NCBI GenBank assembly: GCA_018907035.1
Contig: JACCIC010000003.1
Location: forward strand, 4,414,001-4,478,000
Length of the DNA stretch: 64,000 nt
Source of the DNA: Sycobia sp. Sy_11
Lineage: Eukaryota > Arthropoda > Insecta > Hymenoptera > Epichrysomallidae
Reading direction: 5' to 3'
In this document: positions 1 to 12,030 of the stretch, one piece after another
Numbering within the stretch: position 1 is the stretch's first letter
Layout of the letters: each line of letters opens with the position of its first letter
The notes under the pieces: generated by a model
What the model saw: only the letters and a program-made list of their open reading frames with translations
What the model was told of the DNA's origin: nothing
The model's database searches: none
Program-made: the position numbers and the translations under genes

Positions 1-769
1 CGCATGAATTTAAATGAAAGCATGATATTAGTTAAAATGTTGAGGAAATGAAAATTCTCGGTTGGACGTTGCTGTTAAAGTTTAGAAGATGAGTATAGCA
101 AATTTTGTTTTTTCTTGTCTTTAATTCTTAGACAGGATGAAATTAAACCTACATGGAGAGCGTCACATGCTTGATTCTTGGATTTCGTGGTATTTCACAG
201 AATTGTTTCTAACGAATTTCAATAGAATCCATTCAACCACTTCTCCAAGTTGCTTTCTGTTTGATTGCATGCATTATTTATAATTTTTCAACTCAACGTC
301 CAATTAATACGAAAACAAAAAACGAAGAAAAAGTATAGAGGCCTATACGATGGGCCGATCACCAGTAAGAAGGACCAGTAATTTGGTGATCCGAATTCAG
401 TGTATTGATAAAGCGTCGAAGTTAAAATTTACACGTGCTTTGTTTACAGACACATCGTAGACCTCCGTGGGCCATTATGACCAATTATTACGCGTTTGTC
501 AGCATAAATCGAGCAAGCTGAAATAATGTAATAAATGGATTGAAAAATCTTGTAATAAACAATAAATTACGGATTCAAAAATAATACTGCCATCTTTCAA
601 TAAATTTTTAAATTACCGAGCTAATTGAATAATTTGAAAGCTTTAATAATCCCATTCTGTTCTTCTGATCCTCGTGATCCAATGGTTTGAAATCTGTGCT
701 GTAATTTGCAAGGAATTGAAATTCTTACTGGATGTTCAATTTGAAAACTTACAAATAATTCATAGAATA
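1..769. other. AT-rich non-coding DNA
   Basis: No ORF of note. AT-rich sequence with short A/T runs and no recognisable repeat family. Confidence 0.6.
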
Positions 770-841
770 CTATAGATTTATATTTCTTCTATAGATTCTG
801 TTAACTATAGATTCTATATAGATTCTTCTACTATAGATTCT
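770..841. repeat. degenerate tandem repeat of TATAGATTCT
   Basis: The 10-mer TATAGATTCT or close variants recurs about five times within some 70 bases, with spacers of 4-10 bases. Copies are clear near 771, 790, 806 and 832. It looks like a small decayed minisatellite. Confidence 0.75.
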
Positions 842-1018
842 ATTTTCTTGCACTACTTCCGCATTGGAAAGAAAAGCTGAACTTTTAATTATATTTAGAA
901 AAACAATTACAGCTAAATAATAAACAATACAGCTTAATCGACACCATAAACTACCACAACAGGATTTTTTATTTGTAAATTATACTGTGTATTATTCCGG
1001 CTTCAATCCAAAATGTTA
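842..1018. other. AT-rich non-coding DNA
   Basis: Transition from the tandem repeat into the GC-rich island at about 1020. No gene seen. Confidence 0.5.
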
Positions 1019-1545
1019 CTAAAACTCATGAATCAAATCAATCAATCGCGGCCATTTCCGGCGACCCGTTCGAACGCAAATAGAAAAAAAAAACAGTCTC
1101 GCGCAGTCGTAGACTACGAGTCGACGCCGACCGGCGTTGGCTCGCCTCCCGCGACACTGGTAAATAAAATACGAGTCCGGACCCGGCCGCGCACTCCCGG
1201 CCGATCCTGCAATTTTAATCCCATACTTTATCACCGGCCATCCTTGGAGATCAGAGTTCGTTTCTTCGCGCGCTCCCGCTCGCCCGCTATTCCCCCGAGC
1301 GAAATTCATTTACGAGCCCGTCTCGGCTTGCGCGCAATCCTTCCAAACGCCGTACCCCCCCCCCCCTGCCGCCGTCCCCATCCAACTTCGGCTGCATTTT
1401 TCACTCGGACGGGGGGTGGGTGGTCGAAGCTTTCTCGAAACTTCGCCCGACGGCGGCGGTAGCACCATTGGATGGCTAATTTTGTGCAAGTACGACTTAG
1501 GATACGGGGGAGGGGCGAGTTGAATGATAAATATAGGAGACACCT
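1019..1545. promoter_or_regulatory. GC/CpG-rich island, possible regulatory DNA
   Basis: Abrupt GC-rich block between AT-rich flanks, with frequent CG dinucleotides and a C12 run at 1355-1366. ORFs are open on both strands here (149 codons plus; 101 and 96 codons minus), as expected in stop-poor GC-rich DNA, and none resembles a protein family I know. Promoter or enhancer function is inferred from composition only. Confidence 0.35.
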
Positions 1546-2155
1546 ACGTTTGGCTTTTGATTTTTTTTCTAAGCTTTCTATACTTACGTGTATAGCTGCG
1601 CGATTGTTCAAGCGATTCGCCAGATTGAACAGTAATAATTAATGATTAGGATGATCAGGAAACCGCATTTTCGTGTAATAATTTTCATAAACAAATTTCT
1701 ATCTTGTGACAATTATTGATACATCAATTTCCAATACTTTTTCTTTCGATTCTAAAAGTTTTTTTTATCTTTTTATACAAAGCACATTACTCACAATTCA
1801 AATATCCACAATTAAGTCAATTGTATTTCCATTGCCAGTACTTAATTACTTTATCTAAATCGCCACTACTACATTACTTAATTATTGTAACAATTATAAA
1901 AATATATAGTTTTATAATCTATATCAACTCATGGTTATTTTCTTGATGCCTTAACAAGGCCATGTAATTCAAATATATAAGCTTCATATTCTTTAATGAT
2001 ATTAAATAAGAAAAAGAGAGATAGAAGAAAAGTAATCAACTTTGGACTTTGCACAGGGTCATTTAAACGTTGCCGTATAAAAAGACAAAACTAAACAAAA
2101 ATAGACTAACGTAAACAATGGCAAAAACTCGCGAAGTAGAGGTCGATGATTGTTG
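1546..2155. other. AT-rich non-coding DNA
   Basis: AT-rich with no supported gene. A minus-strand donor-like GTAAGT lies at about 1580-1587 but I found no convincing matching exon. Confidence 0.55.
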
Positions 2156-2224
2156 GTGAGCGAACGGTTAGCCGTGTGATCCAGACGAGGCATAATCTTC
2201 CTGTCCCAAGGCCGCCGCTCTCTT

Positions 2225-2260
<36 letters not shown>

Positions 2261-2708
2261 CACGGAGAGGGAGAATGAGAAGGAGAGGGAGCGCGAGACC
2301 CCCTCAGACATGATACACGGCCCTTCTACCTGCCCTCTCCTCCTCCCACGTGAGCGCGAGCAAGCGCCAACCCCCGGCACTTGTTCAGACATTTGTTCCG
2401 ACCATAAATCCAGAGTGATATACGTAACCAAGAAAATACGGGGCTCCATCCGCCCCTGCTAGAATTCCCAAGCGCCCGAGTCGCGTCTCTCGATTCGCCG
2501 AGACCTCTCCGTCATTCTCTCTCTTTCGCTCTGCTCTGGTCGCGACGACGGAGAGGACGCGCGCCCTGTTCGCGAACATAAACGGCCGAACATCCCAACC
2601 CACTCGCCGGTTACTTTTCCGTTCCTGCATTTTTGTTTGTTTCTTTTAGTTTCTCGTTAGGTACGATTATCTCGTACACGAGGATACGTTTGCGGAAATC
2701 GTTAATCG
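2156..2708 (+). promoter_or_regulatory. GC-rich island / possible 5' leader
   Basis: GC-rich block carrying the GA tract at 2228-2258 and ending in a strong splice donor at 2722. If transcribed on the plus strand it would serve as the 5' leader of the short start exon 2709-2721. An in-frame TAA lies just upstream of that ATG. No core promoter motif is obvious. Confidence 0.35.
2228..2258. repeat. (AG)n microsatellite
   Basis: Uninterrupted AG dinucleotide tract of 31 bases inside the GC-rich island. It produces false Arg-Glu and Ser-Leu reading frames on the two strands. Confidence 0.98.
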
Positions 2709-2721
2709 ATGGACATTGAAG
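2709..2721 (+). CDS. candidate first coding exon (start codon plus 3 codons)
   Basis: ATG GAC ATT GAA G runs directly into GTGAGT at 2722, giving Met-Asp-Ile-Glu and a phase-1 end. An in-frame TAA two codons upstream means the ORF could only start here. It would join in frame to the exon candidate 15274-15327. The sequence context fits, but such a short piece can arise by chance and there is no transcript evidence. Confidence 0.22.
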
Positions 2722-3200
2722 GTGAGTGTGAATCGTTCGGCGTTATTGGTTTATACATTGTCAGGTATTTATAAAGATACGCTATCGAATTGTAAAATTT
2801 CCTCTGCATAGGACATAAGCCGACAACTATCCCAACGGGAAATTGAGGAGCAGGTATTTTATAAGCTTTTATTTTGATAGTTTCCAGTCAGATTTTACAT
2901 ATTCTGCAAAAGAAATTATATCGAAATAACTGTTGTCCAATCTACTATCAACAATTCGGAATAAATGGATCCGAGTTTAACATTCGCGTTATGGAGAGTC
3001 GGTAATTCTTAAAAATTAGGCCACTGAACTTTCTCAAATTCTGCAAGCAAATTTTTTATTTCCATAGAGGATACAAAAAAAAAGGAAAAAAGAAAGGGAT
3101 GCGACGCAAGGATCCATCGGCACATTATAAATTGCACCGCATAGTTTTCCAACAGCACGGGGAGCTGAGGAGCCGGAAAAAGGCGCAACAAAATTTCCAG
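2722..3200. other. AT-rich, intron-like DNA
   Basis: Begins with the donor GTGAGT. AT-rich without a supported ORF. Confidence 0.45.
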
Positions 3201-3829
3201 ATCTAATTTAATCTTTTGTCTCGCGCGACGCCCCCTCCCCTCCTCACACCTTCATTCTATCCCACTCCTGGATTCTCTCGCCCGACTCTTCCGTTGGCGC
3301 GCGCGCACACTTTCGCGCGACAGCCCGGGGGGAGAAGGGTGCTCCCCCGGCCTCTCGCCCGCGGTACCTTCTTGAAGGCGCTCCCGCGCACGGCGGCGGC
3401 GTCGTGCCAACGACGTGGATTTACGTTCCGCGCGAATTGAAATGAGGGTCGACCACCCGTTAATCACCCCGCTTCCGCCACCCACCTCCAGGCTTTCGCG
3501 CGTCTCAACCTCCCCCCCCCTCCCTCCAACCCACCGCTCTAACCTGAACTTTATTCCAGCGGACACTTTCGCGCAGCGGCGGCGAGGGCGTTCGCCCGCT
3601 CGCTCGGAGAATCCCTTTTGGAAGAGAGTCTAGACGAGTCGCCTCCTGGAGGAGAGAAGAGCCGAGGGTGAAAAAAAAGACGGGAGGCGGACGAAGAGTC
3701 GTGACTAGTTTTCCCCGAAAGTTTGGCGATGAACGGGAGGGTGTGGGGAATGGGGAAAGTCGTGTACAGCGAGTTGATCGAGTATGGTCTGAGCTCGACA
3801 CCAATGTGTTTTTTTTTTTTGGATTTCAG
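3201..3829. promoter_or_regulatory. GC-rich island ending in an acceptor-like site
   Basis: CpG-rich block open on both strands with no recognisable protein. At its right edge a T run (about 3809-3820) leads to GGATTTCAG, a good acceptor shape with AG at 3828-3829. The sequence downstream is AT-rich and shows no coding frame, so any exon here would be untranslated. Confidence 0.3.
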
Positions 3830-4691
3830 CGACTCCGTTCATTTTAGAATTCGGCATCTAACATGTGGAATATAGTTATTGCAAATAAAATTTTTTAAGA
3901 ATTTCAATAAGATCGGTCGATATGTATGAAATATTTCGACAAACGGATGAATGAAAAGAATAGAGAACAGAAAAATATTGCATTACTTTATATATACTTT
4001 ACATATTAAATTATTATCACTTTAATTTAGTATGGCGATGTAAATATTTTGCATATTATTATGTAAATCTTATTCTTCTGCGAAAGTATGCATGATTGCC
4101 TTCCATGACGAAATGTGGTGTATGTATTCATTCTGGTCTATTTATCAATTATATAAAAGTAGGCAGCAGTATAGTATTTTTTTTTGAAAATAGTTATTCG
4201 TAATTGCGGTAGAAGTGGAATTCATACAGCATTTTTGTTAAAACTGAGTGGTATCATTCTCCAAAAATTATATTAGTAGAAAATTCGTTATAAATATGAC
4301 CAACAGGGATGATAAAATATATTCCTCACGTGATATATTCTATCATAATATATCCACGATCAAAAAAAAAAACCTGTTAAAACATCGATATTCAAAGTTC
4401 TCATACCGTCTTTTCAATAGGGTTTCAAATCATTAATATAAATTACTATATATTTCTTTCAAATCTTTATAAAATCATGTTTTTCAAAGAAATTCTTTCT
4501 CTCTTCTATTAACATTATCATTTTCTTCATTCTCTTTCCCTTTTATTGGCGGGGTCGACTGACCTCGACGCAGTTGCTCACTCGCTTTATTTACATTATT
4601 TGCCAAATTATCCGAGTTGACGATATTAATAGCGAACAATTTACGAGCATCGAGAACTCGTCGCAAATCTAGTTTACTCAAGGCAGATAGG

Positions 4692-4696
<5 letters not shown>
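3830..4696. other. AT-rich non-coding DNA
   Basis: AT-rich with scattered A runs and only chance ORFs. Nothing supportable. Confidence 0.55.

Positions 4697-4728
<32 letters not shown>
4697..4728. repeat. (AG)16 microsatellite
   Basis: Perfect 32-base AG tract flanked on the right by a short GC-rich segment (to about 4870). Confidence 0.98.
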
Positions 4729-4730
<2 letters not shown>

Positions 4731-5270
4731 GTAAATCGTTCGATCGTCGTTAGCGAAGGGAATCGAATGCGCCATTTCCATTTTGGGCTTCGCCGGAACG
4801 TGCCTTGAATGCAATTGTGCTCGGCCCAAATGAGTTTTCGGAAACGTACGCGAGGTGTACGCGAATTCTTTTCTATTTATAACAGTTTTCATTTTTTTTT
4901 TTTTTTATTCATTCTTTGTTTTCTCTACAGTAGATTTTAATTGCTAAAACATTTGCATTCCAATAAGAAGTTTTTAATAAATCTCCATCTGTTGCACTGA
5001 ATGTTAGTGTTGATTGAAAAGAAATTCATAATTATTAAACCATTTAATAAATAAAATTTCTAACAAGTGATATTTGAAAATAGAAACATTGATTAGTCAC
5101 TATAACAAGCAAATTATAGTCTGTTTTAAGAAACAAAACGCTTTATTTTCATGATTCAATCTCTGCTAAAAAAAACAAACAGAAGCACGATTACGTAAAG
5201 AAAAAAAGATCAACAAGTTTCCTTCGTCATATCAGAATAGACAAGCCAACAGGTTGTTGAAGTTGTCAAA
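4729..5270. other. mixed then AT-rich non-coding DNA
   Basis: Short moderately GC-rich shoulder after the AG tract, then AT-rich sequence. No gene seen. Confidence 0.5.
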
Positions 5271-5762
5271 AAAATTTGGTGGTGAATTCGTCTGCGTGCC
5301 ACTGCTATTTGCTGCCATCTGCATCTCTGGCGGCGCGAATCCACGATTGTGCGCCTGGCAAACAAGTTTCGAGACCGCGTCGGAAAGTACCGCCGTCGCC
5401 TGACACTTTCTCTCTCTGCCTACCTCCCCCCCTCGCTCACCCTCTCTCTCTCTCTCTGACTCCCACTACACCGAGGTGAAGTTCGCGAGGCACCCCGGAA
5501 TTGGAATCGATGTTCGATACGTTTCGCAGCATCCTCCCCCTCCAGCCCCCACAAGGAGAGCCCATTTCGCTCGGTTCGCCGTCTCTTTTGCCCTCTTTGT
5601 GCGTCGCACTATCTCGTTCGCTACCTCTCCCAACAAGCAGTCTGAGGCAGCCCTCGTCCGTACTCTCCGTACTACTCTTTCCCCGCGATTCTTCGTACCT
5701 ACTTGCTCCCTCTTTTCTCTCTCGCTTTCTTGCTCCGGAGCTCTCGTCTTCCTCTCTTTCTG
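5271..5762. promoter_or_regulatory. pyrimidine-rich GC island
   Basis: C+T-rich on the plus strand with dispersed CTCTCT motifs. Overlapping plus-strand ORFs of 194 and 197 codons begin here and run through the CT tract into AT-rich DNA. Both are dominated by Ser/Leu/Phe from the repeat, so I do not call them genes. Confidence 0.3.
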
Positions 5763-5765
5763 TCT

Positions 5766-5807
<42 letters not shown>
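5763..5807. repeat. (CT)n microsatellite
   Basis: 45 bases of CT repeat with one CC interruption at 5784-5785. Confidence 0.97.
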
Positions 5808-6606
5808 CGTCTCTACGTATTTTCACTCTGCATTATTTTCCCTTTGTATGCTTTTTCTTAGTATCTATTATGCTTCGACTATTTGGGTCGTTATTTGTTG
5901 TCCTTTTCCGTTTATCCATCCCGTTTTGTCTATTTACTTCCTTGCTTCTTCGATTCCGTTCTTTATTCACGCTGTACATTTACTCTGTAATTTCGTGGAA
6001 CATTTTGCCGAAGCTGGTAAATCGATGTTTTTCACGTTTAGGCAATTATATCGCATACTATTACGTTGACAGTGAAATTAATTAATTTATCATGATTAAT
6101 TTAACATACTAATTAATATTAAATGTAATAAATTTCTAATCATACCAAATTATACAATTTCATTCATCTAAATACTATAATAAATGTTTCAAATTATATT
6201 TATGACTATAATTTTGATGTTAAAAGTACTTTCTGAATTAAAATAAGTGATCTGATGTATATATGTCATAATTTTTCTTATATATCTAAATTTAATTTTG
6301 ACGAAAAAAACGAATTAATAGAAAATTTTAGTTAATAGAATATTAATAGAATATATTAATCAAAATTATGAAAATTATTTCTGTTTCTCCCAACCTTCTC
6401 TCGAATAATTTCTATGTATATTTTAAGAATCAGAATTATTTCATAAAAGAAATTAATCTTGGATCATCAATTATGCTCCCTGAGTGCATCCTTTGTACTT
6501 CAATGTAGAACAATTCATAGAGCACTTCCACTGCCTGACTACATAGCATTTATACTACTTTTCAATTCAACCTACTGCAGATTTGGTCTCCAACTTCATT
6601 TAAATC

Positions 6607-6609
<3 letters not shown>
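5808..6609. other. AT-rich non-coding DNA
   Basis: T-rich then AT-rich with a short degenerate AATATTAATAGA-like repetition near 6330-6360. No gene supported. Confidence 0.5.

Positions 6610-6664
<55 letters not shown>
6610..6664. repeat. (TA)n microsatellite
   Basis: Perfect 55-base alternating TA tract. Confidence 0.98.
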
Positions 6665-6666
<2 letters not shown>

Positions 6667-7030
6667 TTAATCCATATTAAACCATAAATGAAAATTTACT
6701 TACCCCACTATTTACTAACAACTACATCGTTTACCTCGATCGTACGCCTAAATTCCACATCTGTCAAGAACCTGTAAACTAAATCGAAACTACCGAGATT
6801 CGAATTCATCGACCTTTTAATAGCTACACACGTACGAATTGACCGGCCATCGTAATCGCATCAAAAGCCGCGTGATATTGTTGCCGATATTTAAGCGCAT
6901 ACGCAAGCAGACGAACCAACTATAAATTCCAGGCGTACTTCCGTGATCCCAAAAAGATAAAAGACAAACCAGAAAGACCCTTGAGGACGGGACTGGGTCT
7001 GTCAACACGCGATTCTCGTAAATATATTAC
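6665..7030. other. non-coding DNA
   Basis: Moderately AT-rich. A minus-strand donor-like GTAAGT (about 6698-6703) is present without a convincing exon. Confidence 0.45.
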
Positions 7031-7266
7031 TCGTCTTGATTTTTATTTTCGCTACCGTCGTGCGGCCGTTGAAGAGGCTGGAAGATCGCGCAGGTCCGAG
7101 TAATCTGGGCGATCGCCAGAGACAGGCTTCAGGGGCGCGCTACGTCGCGCTGAGAAAACACTACATACGCGCCTCTGGTGTTCGGCTCGCTCCTTCGTTT
7201 CTGGGCAGAGGCATCCTCTTGTCCGTTCATCCTCGTTCATACGGACGAACTATAATACTACTGAGA

Positions 7267-7273
<7 letters not shown>
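7031..7273. promoter_or_regulatory. small GC-rich island
   Basis: About 240 bases of CpG-rich sequence running into the GA tract. Open on both strands, with no recognisable product. Confidence 0.3.

Positions 7274-7301
<28 letters not shown>
7274..7301. repeat. (AG)14 microsatellite
   Basis: Perfect 28-base AG tract at the right edge of the small island. Confidence 0.98.
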
Positions 7302-7308
<7 letters not shown>

Positions 7309-8580
7309 CGGAAGAGATTGAGTTTTGCATTTGGATATTCCTGACTGATAGAGCGAATAGCTTCCATGTATTTTTCCTTTTGGTTTTTTGAAGTCTCTCT
7401 CTTTCCCCTCCCCCATCTCTCCCTCCGCCCCCCTCTCTCTCTCTTTCTGTCTATTTCTCTCTATCTATTCCTCCCTCTTCCGAGACGGATAGATAGAAAA
7501 ATATCGCAACGCCACCGTCTTAGGCGCAAACTCGCTCTCTCTTTCTCTGGGTCTCTGTCTTTTTAACTATCCCTTTCATTCTTACTCCCTCGCTTTTTCT
7601 TCCACTCCTTTCAATACTTCCAATACTACCATCGGCTAAACGCATTAAGGTTATCTTCCGTGGAGCGCTAATATTGCATCTTTCTCGGCTTCTTCTTTAT
7701 CTTCCTCTCCTTTACTTTTCCCACTAACACATCCAGTCTTTCATTCCTCGTTACTTATCCATCGTAATGGTGCACTTTGATGACGAGGATCCTAAAGGAG
7801 GGGGGAAGTAATTACTTATCGATTAGGAGAAATTTTGCGTTTGGATCAGAGGATTAAACGTATTTTTACGCCCAATTTTTGAATACATACATCGTTTGTA
7901 AAATTAACCATAAACGAAGTAGGAGTTTCGGTCATTCGTTGCCATTCCGGATACGATTGATATTACGTAGTGTTATCAATGAAAGCACTTTGAGATAGAT
8001 TTAGTTTTAATAATAGATCTTCATTGATACTAATAAGCTTGAATTATTATTAATGAATTTCATAAATGGTAATCCGATCGCATTTCTAGCGAAATAATAG
8101 GGGGATCAATTAATAGATTGCATAAATTCGATAAACAGTATCTTAGTGCTTTGCAAATACAATTAGTAAACGGTACAGTTCATTATATAAATAATAGTGC
8201 CAATGTATTCAATGAGTATTTTTTTTACAATCTTTTCTTATTATAACGATAATAAATATTATAGTGAATAAATATTCCAGAATAATCTGTTGATAATGCA
8301 ATTGTCTGATTTAAATTACTTACAAGTTCTGTTGCAATTTAATAAATATAATTTACGTTAAACTGCTTCATATACATACATGATATAATTCAAAATGAAA
8401 AATTTCCATTTAAATGCAAAATCTTACATCCCCCGGTCCATGTCAAAACATTATCCTCGTTAAATCCTAAATAACGGACAAATAAATTGTGGGAGAGTCG
8501 AAATACCCACGGAGAATCTCGAGTACAGCCTTAATTAATCCGATCTGCCGAGTAGTCTCTTAAAATTCAAATTTATTCGA
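7302..8580. other. pyrimidine-rich then AT-rich non-coding DNA
   Basis: 7380-7750 is C+T-rich with interrupted CTCTCT stretches; the rest is AT-rich. No gene supported. Confidence 0.5.
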
Positions 8581-8716
8581 GGACCAGCGCAGCGCGACCC
8601 TGTGGTTGAACGAGAATCGGGCAACAGAACACAGCAACCCTGTCCTAAGATCCCACTTCTACCTCCCTCTGAGCTCCTCTGCCGTGCTCTCTCTATCGTT
8701 CAGTCCCCCTCTCTCC

Positions 8717-8761
<45 letters not shown>

Positions 8762-9340
8762 CTCTTTCGCCCGTTCATTGATTCATCCCGTTAATTCTCG
8801 ACAAACGCGAGATAGCGATTCGACAATTCGTAAGCCCGGTATATATGAAGCGTCCTCTCTCGCGGAACAGAGGCCAATTCCCGCCTGGCATCTTTCGTAT
8901 CGCTGCTCGTGCGCTGCGTAAATCGGCCCATTGTTTTCTTCCGCCCTTCGCCTGCCTGCCTCCTGCCACGAGCGGGGGACCTATCGATCGACGCGATTGT
9001 TTCTTCTCGCCGCGATCGAGGGGAATGGAGGCTTGGACATAGGGAGGTCTGAAATTGCGCTCGTAGCTTTCTTTCGTTCCTTTTTTTTTCTTCTTTCTCC
9101 ATCTAAAACGCTCGCGTTCACAATGGCGAGCTTTTGTCCCTCTAACTTGTCAACGGGCGATTCCATCTGCGTTCGGTCTACATTCGTAAAATGGCCGAAG
9201 GTATCGCGAATGGCCAACTTTCAGGCTAGAGCATGCGCTGACCAGTAGTTATCGCGTCCCATTTTCCATTGAGGGAAAAGCGCATTTCGCGCTCGGGGTG
9301 AAAATGCAAATCTACGATCGAGATTGTAGAATCTCGCGCC
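8581..9340. promoter_or_regulatory. GC-rich island with CT tract
   Basis: CpG-rich block containing the CT tract at 8724-8757. Several overlapping ORFs of 62-105 codons occur on both strands with no recognisable domain, as expected for stop-poor DNA. Confidence 0.3.
8724..8757. repeat. (CT)17 microsatellite
   Basis: 34-base CT tract near the left edge of a GC-rich island. Confidence 0.98.
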
Positions 9341-9781
9341 GTTCGTGCAAATACAAAGGAAAGTCAGATCAATAAAGAACTGCATTGTTTTCATCAGTGC
9401 TTCTTTTGATAATAATCTTTGACTTAGTGAACAATTCTCGTCTATTTTCGTTCAGAATTTATTTTCCAAATATAATTTATACGAATGCGAAACGATATTT
9501 GCCATGTACATAATTTATAATTTAATTCTGAACGCTCAATCGCAAAATAAGTACCGAGGGCAAATCGGTGGTGGCCTACCTATAAAGGCGAGGGTATTTA
9601 TTTCGAAAAAGTTCTCTAGAATTCTCCTGCTAAAAAACTGTCTCTCATGGCAAGCAATTTAAATTCTAAAGAATCCCAATGCCAGTCGAGGAAATCTCTT
9701 AATTACATTTTTACATTTTTCAATTCGTAACGAAAGCCGTCAGCTACCGTCGACTCGTTTAACCGCTTATCAAGCACCGGC
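9341..9781. other. AT-rich non-coding DNA
   Basis: No gene or repeat recognised. Confidence 0.5.

Positions 9782-9816
<35 letters not shown>
9782..9816. repeat. (AAT)n trinucleotide repeat
   Basis: 35 bases of AAT/ATA repeat. On the minus strand it gives a false poly-Leu run. Confidence 0.98.
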
Positions 9817-9819
<3 letters not shown>

Positions 9820-9965
9820 TTTTTCCACCAACCACCTTTCTTTATTCAATGGCGGTGACCGCTTCTCAGAAACGCGAGCCAAAGAGTATTCCCAAATATA
9901 ATTCTTTATGAGCGAGGGCGCGCGCGCTCGCCGAACCTTCGGGGATGCATTAAAAGTGAGCGAGT
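9817..9965. other. non-coding DNA between two repeats
   Basis: Short CpG-rich segment, no gene. Confidence 0.4.
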
Positions 9966-9985
9966 GAGAGAGAGAGAGAGAGAGA
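9966..9985. repeat. short (GA)n microsatellite
   Basis: 20-base GA tract, continued imperfectly to about 9994. Confidence 0.95.
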
Positions 9986-10535
9986 TAGAGAGAGTGGGTA
10001 AGGTACGAAGCAGACAGTGACATCGCGCTCGCAAGCCACGGTCTGCGAAGTCGATTTGGATAGCGAAGGGAATAATCCCCCTCCTCCACCACTTCTCTCG
10101 CGGTCTCGCTCCATTTTTCCACGGTATCTTTCACTCGACCTTTCTTCCTTACCTTTTCTTCTCGCCCCCCCCCTGTCTCTTGAGCTTCACTCTACCCCCG
10201 TCCACGCCGTTTCCTTCTCTCCGTCCCTCATCAAGGCGGCGACCGTTCGCCCGAACCTCTGGGTCCTTCCTTCGCGTCCATCGTCGTGCGCGCGTACGCC
10301 ACGCCCTCTCGTTTTTTTATAGATTTTTTTTTACGGGCCTGCTCCTTTATTTTCCACTCCTTATCTCGCTCTTCCCTGTCGCGCACCCCACCGGACTCTC
10401 TTTCTCCCCGGCCTCGTTTATAGGCGGCTATTGTTGTACAGCAGCTAGTGCGGTCGAACTGTCGAGCGAACTACGGCCCTGGTATTTTACAAACGCTCTG
10501 ATGCACCCGCGAAACCGACGGAGTTTGATGCTTCA
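9986..10535. promoter_or_regulatory. GC-rich, pyrimidine-rich island
   Basis: CpG-rich block, C+T-rich on the plus strand. Two overlapping plus-strand ORFs (101 and 122 codons) in different frames with no domain similarity I can see. Confidence 0.3.
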
Positions 10536-11330
10536 TAATTATGAATAATATGAAATATTGCTGGAATAATTTTACAAGATTCTGGATAAATTGTTTGGAT
10601 ATTTTAATTTGAATTTCCGTGACGGCTTTATGCTTCATAAGCTCGGGTTTATTTCAAACTTTGTCATCGATCTGTAATTACATTGGTAATGCTCTTCTAC
10701 GCCATTGCAGAGTTTATCTACCATAAAAATCCACGTCACCGAACACTTTTTTTAATACGATTAGCTAGATGAAAATAAAATAACGATATTGATTGCGTTT
10801 TCCGATACTTTTTAATTTTTTTAAGATATACGATCAGATATTGATTGATATGCATTATTCATTTTTAATATTATTACACTAATTAAATTACTAAAAAATT
10901 CTACATCTATTTTCTTTTGCGAACTTTCTTACTATGTCTGCTAGACTGATAATAAATTAATACAATAATTAACTATCATTCATCTCATCTACTGTTTTAA
11001 ATCAAATTTTGAAATGACATCCACTACTTGTAATAAAAAGATTTCAATAGATCCATAAACAAATCAAAAGAAAATTATTGTATAATTAAAAAATTTAACG
11101 TGTTAAATTAATCGAAAGATCCCGAAAAAAATCAATTTTATCACTCCAATAAATTTTCATCATATCAGTAGGAATAATCGTTTCAAAACAAATAATGCGT
11201 ATTCTAACGCGTAATAATATTTATCTCGAGATCTAAAGTTACGGAAAATTTATCGCTAAAAAAAGCGCTGTTTGCAAAGCATCGTAAGCCAGCGCAAGCA
11301 AAGCTTTGGATTCAGACTTGATTAAGAAAC
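10536..11330. other. AT-rich non-coding DNA
   Basis: Long AT-rich stretch without gene or recognised repeat. Confidence 0.55.
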
Positions 11331-11444
11331 TGCCGCCATTACGCAGACGCAGTCCACCAAGTATTCCGTTGAGTGGCTCGTAAACTCGACACGCACGCAG
11401 GCTCTCTTTCCACCCTCTCCTCTCTATTTCTCTTCCTTTGTCCC

Positions 11445-11446
<2 letters not shown>

Positions 11447-11476
<30 letters not shown>
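11447..11476. repeat. (CT)15 microsatellite
   Basis: 30-base CT tract at the left edge of the island. Confidence 0.98.
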
Positions 11477-11482
<6 letters not shown>

Positions 11483-11868
11483 CTCTCTTCTCTCTTCCCT
11501 CTCTTTCAGCCCGCCTCGGTCGGTTCTTTTCCCTCTCCGGCCCGCACATGCATAAGTGACGCTTTTCTTTACCGGAGCGCGCCTCCCTTCCGTCTCCGCG
11601 CAAAAGCCTCACCCTTACCCACCTAGCTCCTTCCGTCACCCCGCACCCTTCCGCGCTTTTTCTCCAGTACTCGCCGTCTAGGGATCTTGCGCGGGCGCGC
11701 GCGCTTTTATGCCCGCGTCGTTTCCGCTTTATCCTTCCGCTTTGTCTTCGTTGCCTTCCTTTCTTTTCGCCGAGCGCCGGAATGATGACAATTTCAGGAG
11801 TCCCGTTGTTCGAAGGGAAATTCGAGGATAATTCAAGGGAGCTTGATGCGGAATTGAGAAAGAGTGAG

Positions 11869-11945
11869 CGAGAGAGAGAGAGAGAGAGGGAGAGAGAGGA
11901 GAGAGAGACAGAGAGAGAGGGAGAGAGAGCGAGAGAGAGCGAGAG
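11869..11945. repeat. imperfect (GA)n tract
   Basis: About 77 bases of GA repeat with GG, CA and GC interruptions at the right edge of the island. Confidence 0.95.
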
Positions 11946-12030
11946 TGCGCAGAAGCGAAAGGGAAGGAACGAGAGACTCTTGGCGGATGAATTTTTTGGA
12001 TGGCAGAGACGAATAGGATAGAGAGGGCGA

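Larger units (their letters stand above)
11331..12030. promoter_or_regulatory. GC-rich island flanked by CT and GA tracts
   Basis: CpG-rich core (about 11520-11800, with an alternating GC stretch near 11692-11704) lies between a CT tract on the left and a GA tract on the right, an inverted purine/pyrimidine arrangement. No recognisable coding sequence. Confidence 0.35.

Noticed and set aside
5476..6085. Two plus-strand ORFs of 194 and 197 codons
   Set aside because: Both depend on the CT tract for their middle part and are Ser/Leu/Phe low complexity in two frames at once.
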